Part shown: piece after piece, positions 8,687-17,266 of the stretch
How the letters are laid out: each line of letters opens with the position of its first letter
How positions within the stretch are numbered: the first letter of the stretch is position 1
Origin: an uncultured Myxococcales bacterium
GTDB taxonomy: Bacteria > Myxococcota_A > UBA9042 > DTJE01
DNA: 64,000 nt
Direction: 5' to 3'
Assembly: GCA_903857665.1 (NCBI GenBank)
Contig: CAIOFV010000061.1
Location: 124,001 to 188,000, forward strand
Notes under the pieces: model-generated
Told to the model about the DNA's origin: nothing
The model's input: only the letters and a program-made list of their open reading frames with translations
Databases searched by the model: none
Made by a program: the position numbers and the translations under genes

Positions 8687-9579
8687 AGGTCCGGAGGGTC
8701 CTGCTGACCTCCAAGACCACGCTCTTCGAAATGCCGGGCCTGGAGCGCCGCGACCCGCGACTGTCGGCGCTGCTGAAGGCCGGCGACCCCCTGGTGTCCC
8801 GCATCGAATCCAGCCATCGCGAAACGGTCCAGGCGCGCAGGATCGTGCAGGAAACCCTGCTGGCGTCGGGCATCCAGGTGTCCGGGATGCAGCGCCTGGG
8901 CCACATCCCGAACGGGCGCTACGACCTCGTGATCACCATCGGCGGCGACGGCACCGTGCTGGACATCGCGCGATTCCTGAACCGCACGCCGGTCCTCGCC
9001 GTGAACTCGTCGCCATCGTCGTCGTACGGCCATTTCACCTGCGTGAACGCCGAGGCGCTGGCCGGCCTGCTGGATCGCATCCAGCGGGACGAGGTCGAAC
9101 CCGTGGAACTGGCGCGGATCCGCATGGTCGTCGATGGGAAGCGCCACATCCAGCCGATCCTCAACGACGTGCTCGTGGCCGACACCGTGCCGTCCACGAC
9201 CTCGCGGTACGTGATCCGGATCGGGAACGCCGAGGAGGAGCAGAAGTCTTCGGGTGTCTGGGTGTCCACCGCGGCCGGGTCCACCGGGGCGCTGCTGTCC
9301 GCGGGCGGGCGGCCGATGGGCATCCTGGGCACGCGGCTGCAGTACAAGGTCCGCGAGCCGTGCCTGCAGGGCCTGCCCGCGCAGCACTGGAAGTTGCTGG
9401 ACGGGGTGCTGGACGGGCCGGTGACGCTGGTGTCGCGGATGATCCGCGGCGGCGCCTTCCTGGACGGGCGACGGGTCGCGGTACCGCTGCGGTACGGCAC
9501 GAAGGTCGATATCTCCCCCGACGGCCCCCCCCTGCGCATCTACCTCCAGAACGGCCGGGCGCGCATGGGTATGGCCTAG
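8683..9579 (+). CDS. nadK: NAD kinase (ATP-NAD kinase family)
   Basis: A 298-residue NAD kinase that phosphorylates NAD to NADP. The family motif GGDGT is at residues 87-91, a NDVLVAD strand corresponds to the NE/D motif, and a glycine-rich SGVWVSTAAGSTGA segment forms part of the substrate site. The start overlaps the Lon stop by 4 bp, and the SD-like sequence lies within the Lys-rich end of lon. The coupling of a protease with NADP supply is curious but may only reflect operon packing. Compared with E. coli NadK, the C-terminal part (ISPDGPPLRI) is conserved in spirit, so the gene looks complete. Confidence 0.92.
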   Translation: MKVRRVLLTSKTTLFEMPGLERRDPRLSALLKAGDPLVSRIESSHRETVQARRIVQETLLASGIQVSGMQRLGHIPNGRYDLVITIGGDGTVLDIARFLNRTPVLAVNSSPSSSYGHFTCVNAEALAGLLDRIQRDEVEPVELARIRMVVDGKRHIQPILNDVLVADTVPSTTSRYVIRIGNAEEEQKSSGVWVSTAAGSTGALLSAGGRPMGILGTRLQYKVREPCLQGLPAQHWKLLDGVLDGPVTLVSRMIRGGAFLDGRRVAVPLRYGTKVDISPDGPPLRIYLQNGRARMGMA

Positions 9580-9622
9580 CAACCCGCAGGCGGGAACGGT
9601 CCGCGACGACACGAGGTGAACC

Positions 9623-10978
9623 ATGCGACTGGCGATCATCGGTTCCGGCTCCACGCGGCTGCCGCTGATGCTGGCCTCGGTGGCGGAGGCGGTGCAGACC
9701 TGCCCGCTGTCCGAGGTGGTCCTGTTCGACATCCGGCCCGAGCGGACCGCGGCGCTGCTGCCGGTGGCGCGCGCGGTGGCCAATGAGTGCGGGAGCCTTC
9801 CGCCCGTGCGGGTGGCGGCCACGGCCGACGAGGCCCTCGACGGGATCGCCGCGGCCATCTTCACGATCCGCCCCGGCTTCGAGGAGACGCGGGCCCGGGA
9901 CGAGCGGGCCTGCCTGGACGCGGGCGTGCTGGGGCAGGAAACGACGGGACCGGCGGGGCTGGCGTTCGCGACGCGGTCGATTCCCGCCGTGGTCGATTAC
10001 TGCCGCATCGCCGAGGCGCGCAGCCCGGGCTTCCTGCCCGTGATCTTCACCAATCCCGCGGGCATGGTGTCCCAGGCGCTGGCCGACGAGGGCTTCCGGC
10101 GGGCGGTGGGGATCTGCGACTCGGCGACCGTGGCGGCCAAGGCCGTGGCGCGCCGGGCGGGGGTGGGCTTCGACGACGTGGACTTCGAGGTCCACGGCCT
10201 GAACCACCTGTCGTGGACCCGACGCGTGTCCATCCAGGGCCGCGACCTGCTGATGGACGCCCTGAACGACGTCCCGCTGCTGCAGGAACTGGTGCCGTGG
10301 TGGGTGGCCCAGACGCCCGCCATGGGCCGGATCCCCAACGAATACCTGTACTACTGGTACCGCGCCGCCGAGGCGGTGGCCGCCCTGAAGGCCGAAAGGC
10401 AGACTCGCGGCGAGGCGATCGTCGATGCGAACCGGTCCATGCTGGCCGACGTGGGCCGCCTGTCCGCCGAGGGGCGCGTGGGTGACGCGATCGTGCGCTA
10501 CGCCGCGTACCTGTCGGGCCGCAACGCGTCTTACATGGAGTACGCGCGTGAGGGACACCTGCGCGGGGCGGCCCCCGACGCGATGACGCCGGCCGATGCG
10601 CTGGCGTTCCTGCGGACCCAGACGGGCGGCTATGCGGAGGTCGCCATGGAACTGCTGGCCGGTCGCACGGGCGCGAAGCCTCGCCGGATGGCCCTCAACG
10701 TACCGAACCAGGGCGCCCTGCCCGGCCTGGCCGACGACGACGTGGTGGAAGTGGACTGCGCGGTGGACGCGAGCGGCGTCCGCCCGAACCCTCGGGGTGC
10801 CCTCCCGCCCGACGACCTGGACCTGATCACACGCGTGAAGGCCTACGAGCGCCTCGGTGTCCGGGCCATCCGCGAACGCCGGCGCGACCTGGTCGTGGAC
10901 GCGCTGGCGGCCCATCCCCTGGTGGATCGGCGCGACACGGCGATTGGGCTGGCGGGGGTGCTGGGGATCGCGATGTAG
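9623..10978 (+). CDS. Glycoside hydrolase family 4 (6-phospho-beta-glucosidase-like)
   Basis: A 451-residue GH4 enzyme. These use NAD+ and a divalent metal to cleave phosphorylated or free glycosides by an oxidation-elimination mechanism. The N terminus has a Rossmann fold (IIGSGSTRLPLML). Metal-ligand regions are ICDSA (Cys about 170) and GLNHLSW (His). The NPAG segment and the C-terminal LVDALAAHPLV match the family, whose members are 410-480 residues. A GAGGTG ribosome site lies 7 bp before ATG. The expected partner, a sugar PTS or ABC uptake system, is not visible, so the substrate stays open. The gene is convergent with clpP, with 3 bp between stops. Confidence 0.9.
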   Translation: MRLAIIGSGSTRLPLMLASVAEAVQTCPLSEVVLFDIRPERTAALLPVARAVANECGSLPPVRVAATADEALDGIAAAIFTIRPGFEETRARDERACLDAGVLGQETTGPAGLAFATRSIPAVVDYCRIAEARSPGFLPVIFTNPAGMVSQALADEGFRRAVGICDSATVAAKAVARRAGVGFDDVDFEVHGLNHLSWTRRVSIQGRDLLMDALNDVPLLQELVPWWVAQTPAMGRIPNEYLYYWYRAAEAVAALKAERQTRGEAIVDANRSMLADVGRLSAEGRVGDAIVRYAAYLSGRNASYMEYAREGHLRGAAPDAMTPADALAFLRTQTGGYAEVAMELLAGRTGAKPRRMALNVPNQGALPGLADDDVVEVDCAVDASGVRPNPRGALPPDDLDLITRVKAYERLGVRAIRERRRDLVVDALAAHPLVDRRDTAIGLAGVLGIAM

Positions 10979-10981
10979 CGT

Positions 10982-11587
10982 CTACAGGTCGTTGCGGGAC
11001 GTGACCACCCGCGACACCAGCCCGTATTCCACGGCCTCGTCGGCCGACAGCCAGAAGTCGCGTTCCGTGTCGTGCTGGACCTTTTCAAAGGTCTGGCCGG
11101 TCCCCTCGGCGATCACGCGGTTGATGTGTTCCTTGGTCTTCAGGATTTCGTTCGCGGTGATTTCCAGGTCCGACGCCGGCCCGAACACCTCCCCGCTGAA
11201 CAGGGGCTGGTGGATCAGCAGGCGCGCGTTCGGCAGCGCGACGCGGTCCTCCTTCTTCACCGCCAGCAGGATGATCGTGGCGATGCTGGCCGTCAGGCCC
11301 GCGCAGACGATCTTCACGGGCGGCTTGATGAAGCGGATCACGTCGTACACGCCGAAGCCCGAATGGACCTCGCCGCCCGGGGAGTTCACGACCAGCGTGA
11401 TGGGCGCCTCGGGGTCTTCGGCCTCCAGCACCAGCAGGCGCTCGATGACCCGCCGTGCGGTCGACGGGGAAACCTCCGACGACAGAAGGATCGTCCGCGT
11501 CTTCAACAACCGCTCGGCGAGGAAGGGGTCCTCGTCCCGGTTCACCTGGGCGACCTGCGTTGGCCTCCCGTCCTTGCCCCATGCCAT
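10982..11587 (-). CDS. clpP: ClpP-type serine protease subunit
   Basis: A 201-residue ClpP. The Ser-His-Asp triad is readable: S101 in GLTASIA, H126 in LLIHQP and D173 in HDTERD; the ADEAVEYGLV tail is typical. The N-terminal processing region differs from E. coli ClpP: VNRDEDPFLAERLLKTR replaces the usual GERxYDIYSRLL. It could therefore be a second, divergent ClpP paralogue that needs a particular chaperone. No clpX, clpA or tig is adjacent, another hint that this is not the housekeeping copy. AAGGAG precedes ATG, and a strong promoter lies at 11620-11648. Confidence 0.9.
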   Translation of the reverse strand: MAWGKDGRPTQVAQVNRDEDPFLAERLLKTRTILLSSEVSPSTARRVIERLLVLEAEDPEAPITLVVNSPGGEVHSGFGVYDVIRFIKPPVKIVCAGLTASIATIILLAVKKEDRVALPNARLLIHQPLFSGEVFGPASDLEITANEILKTKEHINRVIAEGTGQTFEKVQHDTERDFWLSADEAVEYGLVSRVVTSRNDL

Positions 11588-11619
11588 GATGCCGCTCCTT
11601 GACGTTCGATCTCGAGGGC

Positions 11620-11648
11620 AACGTAGCCCCCCGCCCCCAGCCTGTCAA
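11620..11648 (-). promoter_or_regulatory. Sigma70-type promoter of clpP
   Basis: On the minus strand TTGACA (11643-11648) and TACGTT (11620-11625) are 17 bp apart, close to the housekeeping consensus. The ATG is 33 bp downstream of the -10 box with an AAGGAG site between. Confidence 0.75.
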
Positions 11649-11688
11649 GGCGACGGGGCGGAACACCCGTCCGATTCCCGGAATCCGT

Positions 11689-11717
11689 TTGACCTTGAAG
11701 AGGCTTTCTGCTACAAA
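11689..11717 (+). promoter_or_regulatory. Sigma70-type promoter of yajC-secDF
   Basis: TTGACC (11689-11694) and TACAAA (11712-11717) are separated by exactly 17 bp. The yajC ATG is 28 bp downstream and is preceded by GGGAGG. The promoter is divergent from that of clpP, with about 40 bp between the two -35 boxes. Confidence 0.75.
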
Positions 11718-11745
11718 CCCCCGTCCGTTCTCCCGGGAGGAAGCA

Positions 11746-12225
11746 ATGAACGCGATCTTCGGCCTGCTGTTCCTGGCACAAGTGGCCCAATCCGGGGCGG
11801 TACCTCCCGGCGCCGCGACTCCGCCCGCGGAAGCGGCGACCCCCGCCGCGGTCCAGGCGGCCCCTGCCGCCGCCGCCGCTGCTGTCACCGCCCCTTCGGC
11901 CGCCGCCGCCGCCCCTGCCCCCGCGGAAGCCGCCTCGGCTCCCCAGGGCCAGATGTGGCAGACCCTGATTTTCTTCGGCGTCATGATCCTGGTGTTCTGG
12001 CTGCTGATCATCCGGCCCCAGCAGAAGCAGCGGAAGAAGCAGGAAGAATTCCTTTCGGCCCTGAAGTCCGGCGACAAGGTCGTACTGGCCTCGGGGTTCA
12101 TCGGACGCATCGTGAGCATGTCGGGCGACGTGGTGACGGTCGAACTGGACAAGGACGTGCGCGTGCGCGTCGTGAAGTCCCAGATCGGTAGCCACTTCAA
12201 GGACGAAGGCGAGGCCAAGGCCTGA
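11746..12225 (+). CDS. yajC: YajC, Sec translocase accessory subunit
   Basis: A 159-residue YajC. The ATG at 11746 follows GGGAGG; the open frame upstream is not used. The single membrane helix (about residues 72-90, LIFFGVMILVFWLLIIRP) is followed by the diagnostic RPQQKQRKKQ stretch and a small beta domain (GDKVVLASGFIGRI). The N terminus is longer than usual: a short hydrophobic start and a 45-residue Ala/Pro-rich spacer. E. coli YajC is about 110 residues. It is the first gene of yajC-secD-secF, whose products form the SecDF-YajC complex driving late export with the proton-motive force. Confidence 0.95.
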   Translation: MNAIFGLLFLAQVAQSGAVPPGAATPPAEAATPAAVQAAPAAAAAAVTAPSAAAAAPAPAEAASAPQGQMWQTLIFFGVMILVFWLLIIRPQQKQRKKQEEFLSALKSGDKVVLASGFIGRIVSMSGDVVTVELDKDVRVRVVKSQIGSHFKDEGEAKA

Positions 12226-12284
12226 CGCCGCCCGGGATGACCCCCGGACATCTTCAAGGATCCACCGGCGCGAGGGAGACCGGA

Positions 12285-14141
12285 ATGAACCGAAGGAAAC
12301 TGTGGAAGCCGATCCTGATGCTGCTGCTGACGCTGTTCGCGGGCCTATACGTGGTGCCCACGCTCGTCGGTGAGGGCAAGACCCCGTCCTGGTTCCCCTT
12401 CCAGAAGCGGCTGGCGTTCGGCCTCGACCTGCAGGGCGGCCTCGAGTTGCGCTACACGGTCGACTACAAGAAGGCCATCAGCGACAACCTGCTGCGCACT
12501 CGCGAAGCGATCATCGAGAAGGTGACCGAGGCGCTGGCCCGCAAGGACGGGAAGGAAGCCGACGCGCTCAGCGACGAGGAGAAGAAGGCCCTCGCGACCC
12601 GCTTCACGGCGGAGCGCACGGACTTCGACACCCTGCAGCTGGCGTTCGCGAACGAGGCCGACATCGAGGTCGTGACCCCGGAGCTGGTGGACGAGCTGCG
12701 CAGCGACCTGCGGCGCCAGATGCCCAGCGGCGGTCGTGTCGCGCTGAAGCTGGACGAAAAGCGCGTCGCGCAGATCCGCGACGAGGTCGTCAACCAGACC
12801 CTCGACGTCATCCGCAAGCGCGTCGAGGCGTTCGGCCTGGTCGAGCCCGACGTTCGCAAGAACGGCGACACGGACATCGACATCCAGATGCCCGGCGTCC
12901 ACGGCGCCCAGGTGGACCAGGTTCGCGAGCGCATCGGCCAGACGGCCCGCCTCGCCTTCCGGATCGTCGATCGCGCGCCGGCCGCCCTGTCCTTCTTCAA
13001 GGACAACGAAGCAGCGCTGGCCGAATTCAAGGCGAAGTTCCCCGAAAAGGGCGCCTTGCTGAAGATGGACCGTGATTCCTCCACCGGCCAGTGGTACATG
13101 CGCGCCGACGCGGGCCTCAACCGCGGCACCGGCGACGCCCTGGCCAAGAACGCGCTGTTCAGCTTCCTCAAGATGGTCAAGATCGGCGACGACCACACGA
13201 TCGGCTACGAAATGGTCGAGCATCGCGAAGAGAACCTGATCAAGGAGCGCTACTACCGGACGTTCTACCTGTGGTCCCGGGCCGACGTGACGGGCGAGCA
13301 CCTGACCCGCGCGATGGTCCAGTTCGAAACCCAGGGCGAGCCCTACGTCAGCCTCGAGTTCGACGCACTCGGCGCGAAGCAGTTCGAGAACGTCACCGAA
13401 AAGAACACCGGCGAGTACATGGCCATCATGCTCGACGACGAGGTCAACAGCGCGCCGGTCATCAAGGAGCGCATCGGCGGCGGTCGCGCCAAGATCAGCA
13501 TGGGCGGCAACCGGAACCCGCGGGAAATCCTGACGGAAGCCCAGTCGCTGACCACGGTCTTGACCCACGGCGCCTACAAGGCCCCCGTGCACAAGGTCCA
13601 CGACTTCGAAGTCGGCCCGTCGCTGGGCCAGGACACCATCAACGCCGGTATCGTTTCGCTGATCATCGGCATCCTCGCCGTCTTCCTGTTCATGCTGGTG
13701 TACTACCACGGGTCCGGCGTCATCGCGGACCTGGCGCTGGTCCTGAACGTGCTGTTCCTGCTGGCGATCCTGGTCGGCTTCAACGCGGCCCTCACGATGC
13801 CCGGCCTGGCCGGCATCGTGCTGACCGTCGGCATGGCCGTCGATGCCAACGTGCTGATCAACGAGCGCATCCGCGAGGAAATGCGGCTGGGCAAGGGGCC
13901 GCGCGCCGCGGTCGAGGCCGGCTACAACCGCGCGTTCAGCGCCATCTTCGACTCGAACCTGACCACGGCCATCGCCGGCGTCGTCCTGTTGAACTACTCC
14001 AGCGGCCCGGTGTACGGCTTCGCGGTGACCCTGCTCATCGGTATCGTGGTCACGTTCCTGACGCAGATCTTCGTGACGCGAATGATGTTTGATTGGTACG
14101 TCGAGCGCATGCGGCCCGAGCGGCTCAGCGTGGGCATCTGA
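12285..14141 (+). CDS. secD: Protein translocase subunit SecD
   Basis: A 618-residue SecD. ATG at 12285 has GGGAG upstream. TM1 is at about residues 6-24; the RLAFGLDLQGGLEL motif follows, then the large periplasmic P1 head and base. TM2-TM6 occupy the last 180 residues, with the MAVDANVLINERIREE motif containing the conserved Asp used for proton coupling. YajC lies 59 bp upstream and SecF 15 bp downstream. An acidic/Lys segment (about 75-105) in P1 appears to be an insert relative to E. coli SecD, which is of similar total length (615). Confidence 0.95.
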   Translation: MNRRKLWKPILMLLLTLFAGLYVVPTLVGEGKTPSWFPFQKRLAFGLDLQGGLELRYTVDYKKAISDNLLRTREAIIEKVTEALARKDGKEADALSDEEKKALATRFTAERTDFDTLQLAFANEADIEVVTPELVDELRSDLRRQMPSGGRVALKLDEKRVAQIRDEVVNQTLDVIRKRVEAFGLVEPDVRKNGDTDIDIQMPGVHGAQVDQVRERIGQTARLAFRIVDRAPAALSFFKDNEAALAEFKAKFPEKGALLKMDRDSSTGQWYMRADAGLNRGTGDALAKNALFSFLKMVKIGDDHTIGYEMVEHREENLIKERYYRTFYLWSRADVTGEHLTRAMVQFETQGEPYVSLEFDALGAKQFENVTEKNTGEYMAIMLDDEVNSAPVIKERIGGGRAKISMGGNRNPREILTEAQSLTTVLTHGAYKAPVHKVHDFEVGPSLGQDTINAGIVSLIIGILAVFLFMLVYYHGSGVIADLALVLNVLFLLAILVGFNAALTMPGLAGIVLTVGMAVDANVLINERIREEMRLGKGPRAAVEAGYNRAFSAIFDSNLTTAIAGVVLLNYSSGPVYGFAVTLLIGIVVTFLTQIFVTRMMFDWYVERMRPERLSVGI

Positions 14142-14156
14142 CCGGGGAGACGGACG

Positions 14157-15470
14157 ATGGAATGGATCAAGCCCGGAACCACCTACGATTTCATGAAGGC
14201 ATCCAGGTTCTGGATCCCCTTCACGGTGTCCCTTGCGGTCATTTCCACCATCGCAGCCTTGTTCATCGGCTTCGATAGCGGCATCGACTTCAAGGGCGGC
14301 AGCAAGATCATCGTCGAGTTCAAGCGGGACTCGAAAATCGACCGCCAGGAAATCAAGACGGTGGTCGATGCGCTGGTCGAAAAGCAGACCGGCCAGAAGG
14401 GCACGCAGGTCGAAGTCCAGGACTACGACGTGGGCGCCAACAGCCAGGCGGACACGGCGAAGTTCCAGGTCTTCACGGAACTGCCCAGCCTCCTGACCCC
14501 CATGAAGAAGCTGGAAACCGCCAAGGCGCTGGAAAAGCACTTCGGCGTGGGCACCAGCGTCGATATCCCGTTCGAGGCCGGCGACAAGTTCTACCTGTCG
14601 GTCCCGGCGGAATGGCCCGTGGAGGCCATCGGCACGGAAATCCGCAAGGTCTTCGCGACGACCGGTTTCGCGCACCTGTCCATCCGCTCCGACAAGGAGC
14701 AGCAGATCCGGACCGACATGCTGCGGGAAAAGGACCTCCTGCTGTCCGCCAAGGACGACGACGTCAAGGCCGAAGCGGCCCGCGTCGAGGACGAGGCGAC
14801 CCGGAAGATCGCGGGCATCCAGGACAGCCGCTTCACGATCGAGGTCGAGGCGATCAAGGACCAGTTGACGGACTCCCTCAAGGTCAAGTTCGGCGACTCG
14901 TTCGTCAACGTCCTGTCGACGGCGTCGGTCAGTCCCTCGGTCGGCAAGGAACTGTTCCAGTCAGCCATGCTGGCCCTGTTCTACGCGGTCATCGCGATCC
15001 TCATCTACGTCGCCTTGCGGTTCGAACTGAAGTTCGCGCCCGGCGCCATCATCTGCCTGATCCACGACGTCGCCGTGGTGTTCGGCGTGATGGTCCTGTT
15101 CGACATCAAGTTCACGCTGCCGGTCGTCGCGGCGCTGCTGACGATCATCGGCTACGACATCAACGACACCATCATCGTCTACGACCGGATCCGCGAAAAC
15201 CTGAGCAAGGGCAAGGGCGGCGACCTCGCCAAGGTCGTCAACCTGTCGATCAACGAAACGCTGTCGCGCACGATCATGACCTCGCTGTGCACCGAACTGT
15301 CGGTCGTGGCGATCTGGCTGCTGGGCGGCGGAACGATCAAGGACTTCGCGTTCCTGATGTTCATCGGCATCATCCTCGGGACGTACTCGTCGATCTTCGT
15401 GGCCTCGCCGCTGACGATCTGGATCGACCGTGTCGTCCGCCGCCGCGCTGCCACTACCGCCCGGGCGTGA
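14157..15470 (+). CDS. secF: Protein translocase subunit SecF with enlarged periplasmic domain
   Basis: A 437-residue SecF, about 110 residues longer than E. coli SecF (323). TM1 is at residues 16-38 and is followed by GIDFKGGSK, the SecF hallmark. TM2 starts only near residue 268, so the periplasmic P1 domain is about 225 residues instead of roughly 100. Its extra part is helical and charged (about 150-215, Lys/Glu/Asp-rich), possibly a coiled coil. TM4-TM5 carry IGYDINDTIIVYDRIREN, the conserved proton-path segment. It follows secD by 15 bp in the same operon. The extension may contact emerging substrates or lipoprotein machinery, but that is speculation. Confidence 0.94.
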   Translation: MEWIKPGTTYDFMKASRFWIPFTVSLAVISTIAALFIGFDSGIDFKGGSKIIVEFKRDSKIDRQEIKTVVDALVEKQTGQKGTQVEVQDYDVGANSQADTAKFQVFTELPSLLTPMKKLETAKALEKHFGVGTSVDIPFEAGDKFYLSVPAEWPVEAIGTEIRKVFATTGFAHLSIRSDKEQQIRTDMLREKDLLLSAKDDDVKAEAARVEDEATRKIAGIQDSRFTIEVEAIKDQLTDSLKVKFGDSFVNVLSTASVSPSVGKELFQSAMLALFYAVIAILIYVALRFELKFAPGAIICLIHDVAVVFGVMVLFDIKFTLPVVAALLTIIGYDINDTIIVYDRIRENLSKGKGGDLAKVVNLSINETLSRTIMTSLCTELSVVAIWLLGGGTIKDFAFLMFIGIILGTYSSIFVASPLTIWIDRVVRRRAATTARA

Positions 15471-15508
15471 TTCGACGGCCCCTTCGGCCGGGCACCGAGG
15501 TTCCGCAC

Positions 15509-17266
15509 ATGACCGCATCCGCGCCCGCGACCCGCTGGGACATCGCCCTGCCCGATCCCGCCGCCGTGGCCGGCCTCGTTTCGGCGCTGGGGCTGCGGAC
15601 GCCCACCGCGACGGTGCTGGTGAACCGGGGGATGATCGGAACGGCGGATGCCGCGGCCTTCCTGGACCCGCGACTGGCGCACCTGGCCGACCCCGCGACC
15701 CTTAAGGACATGGACCGGGCCGTGGCGCGAACCGTGGAGGCGCGCCGGCGCAGCGACCCGATCTGCGTGTACGGCGACTTCGACGCGGACGGCATGACGT
15801 CCACGGCGCTGCTGGCCGAGTTCCTGGAGACTGCCGGGTACGCCGTGACGACGTTCGTGCCGGACCGGATGCGCGACGGGTACGGCGTCCATGCCCAGCG
15901 CCTGCGCGAAATCATCGAAGGCGGCGCGAAACTGATCCTGACGGCCGACTGCGGCATCCGGAGCCGCGACGAGGTGGCGATCGCCAGGTCGCTGGGCGCG
16001 GACGTGATCGTGCTGGACCACCACGAGCCGGACGACCAGTTGCCGGATGCGTCGGCCGTCGTGAACCCCCATCGCCGCGACTGCCCGTCGACCTTCAAGG
16101 GGCTGGCCGCGGTCGGCGTGTCGTTCTATTTCGTCGGGGCGTTGCGCCGCGCGCTGGTCGATGCCGGGCTGCTGGCCGAAGGCGCCATCGATCTGCGGCC
16201 CCTGCTGGACCTGGTGGCCGTCGGGACCATCGCCGACGTGGTGCCCCTGCTGCGAGACAACCGGGTGTTCGCCACGGCGGGCCTGAAGCGCCTCAACGAC
16301 GGGCCGCGGCTGGGGCTGGTGGCGTTGAAGGCCGTGGCCGAGGTGGACGGCAAGACCGTGACCGCCGGCACCGTGGGCTTCCAACTGGCGCCCCGCCTGA
16401 ACTCGGTCGGGCGGCTGAGCGACTCGCGGGTCAGCCTGGACCTGCTGCTGGCCCGGGACCCCGAGCAGGCGAAGCGCTGCGCCGACCTGCTGGACCGCGA
16501 AAACGAGGCGCGCCGCGAGGTGCTGCGGGTGGTGCTGGACGAGGCGCGGGCGAAGGTCGAGGCGGCGGGCGGCGCCACCCGGAAGGCCGTGGTGGTCGCC
16601 GGTGACGGCTGGCACCCGGGCGTGGTGGGCATCGTCGCGTCGAAGCTGGTCGAGGCGTACCACCGGCCCGCGATCGTGCTGTCGATCGAGGACGGCACGG
16701 CCAAGGGGTCCTGCCGCAGCATCCGGGGATTCGACATTGGCGCGGCGCTGGCGGAATTCGCGACAATGCTGGACCGGTTCGGAGGCCACCCGATGGCCGC
16801 CGGGCTGGCGCTGCCCACGGCGCGGCTGGCGGAGTTCACCGCCGCCTTCCTGGAGCGTGCAGATGCAGTGATTCCGGACGAAGCCCTTGTGCCCCGGCTG
16901 GCCATTGATGCAATGATCGAGGCTGGGGAGAGCGATCGCCCCCTGGCCCAGGAACTGGCGCGGCTGGCGCCCTTCGGGATGGGGAACCCCGAGCCGGTGT
17001 TCGCGTCCGCGGGGGTGCTGGTGGCGGACGCCCGGCCGGTAGGGCGCGACCGGACGCACCTGAAGATGACGTTCGCCACGGACCGGGGGCCGGTGGGCGC
17101 GATCTGGTTCGGAGGCGCCGTGTCCGAGGGCGCCCCTTCGACGGGCGACCGGGTGGACGTGGCGTACGCGGTGGAAATCGACGACCGATCCGGCGAGGCC
17201 CGGTGGAAGGTGCGGGGCTGCAGGCCGGCGACGGCGGCCCAGCCCGGCAATGGAGGAGTGGCATGA
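15509..17266 (+). CDS. recJ: Single-stranded-DNA-specific exonuclease RecJ
   Basis: A 585-residue RecJ, the 5'-3' ssDNA exonuclease of recombination and mismatch repair. The ATG at 15509 is chosen because the protein then begins directly in the family's N-terminal region; GAGG lies 9 bp upstream. DHH-family motifs are present: YGDFDADGMTST (88-99), TADCGI and VLDHHEP (D170-H171-H172). The DHHA1 domain carries GWHPGVVGIVASKL and the GGHPMAAGL signature. The C-terminal OB-like domain continues to the end. The stop overlaps the nagB start (ATGA), so the two are cotranslated. Length matches the 560-590 residues usual for the family. Confidence 0.95.
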   Translation: MTASAPATRWDIALPDPAAVAGLVSALGLRTPTATVLVNRGMIGTADAAAFLDPRLAHLADPATLKDMDRAVARTVEARRRSDPICVYGDFDADGMTSTALLAEFLETAGYAVTTFVPDRMRDGYGVHAQRLREIIEGGAKLILTADCGIRSRDEVAIARSLGADVIVLDHHEPDDQLPDASAVVNPHRRDCPSTFKGLAAVGVSFYFVGALRRALVDAGLLAEGAIDLRPLLDLVAVGTIADVVPLLRDNRVFATAGLKRLNDGPRLGLVALKAVAEVDGKTVTAGTVGFQLAPRLNSVGRLSDSRVSLDLLLARDPEQAKRCADLLDRENEARREVLRVVLDEARAKVEAAGGATRKAVVVAGDGWHPGVVGIVASKLVEAYHRPAIVLSIEDGTAKGSCRSIRGFDIGAALAEFATMLDRFGGHPMAAGLALPTARLAEFTAAFLERADAVIPDEALVPRLAIDAMIEAGESDRPLAQELARLAPFGMGNPEPVFASAGVLVADARPVGRDRTHLKMTFATDRGPVGAIWFGGAVSEGAPSTGDRVDVAYAVEIDDRSGEARWKVRGCRPATAAQPGNGGVA

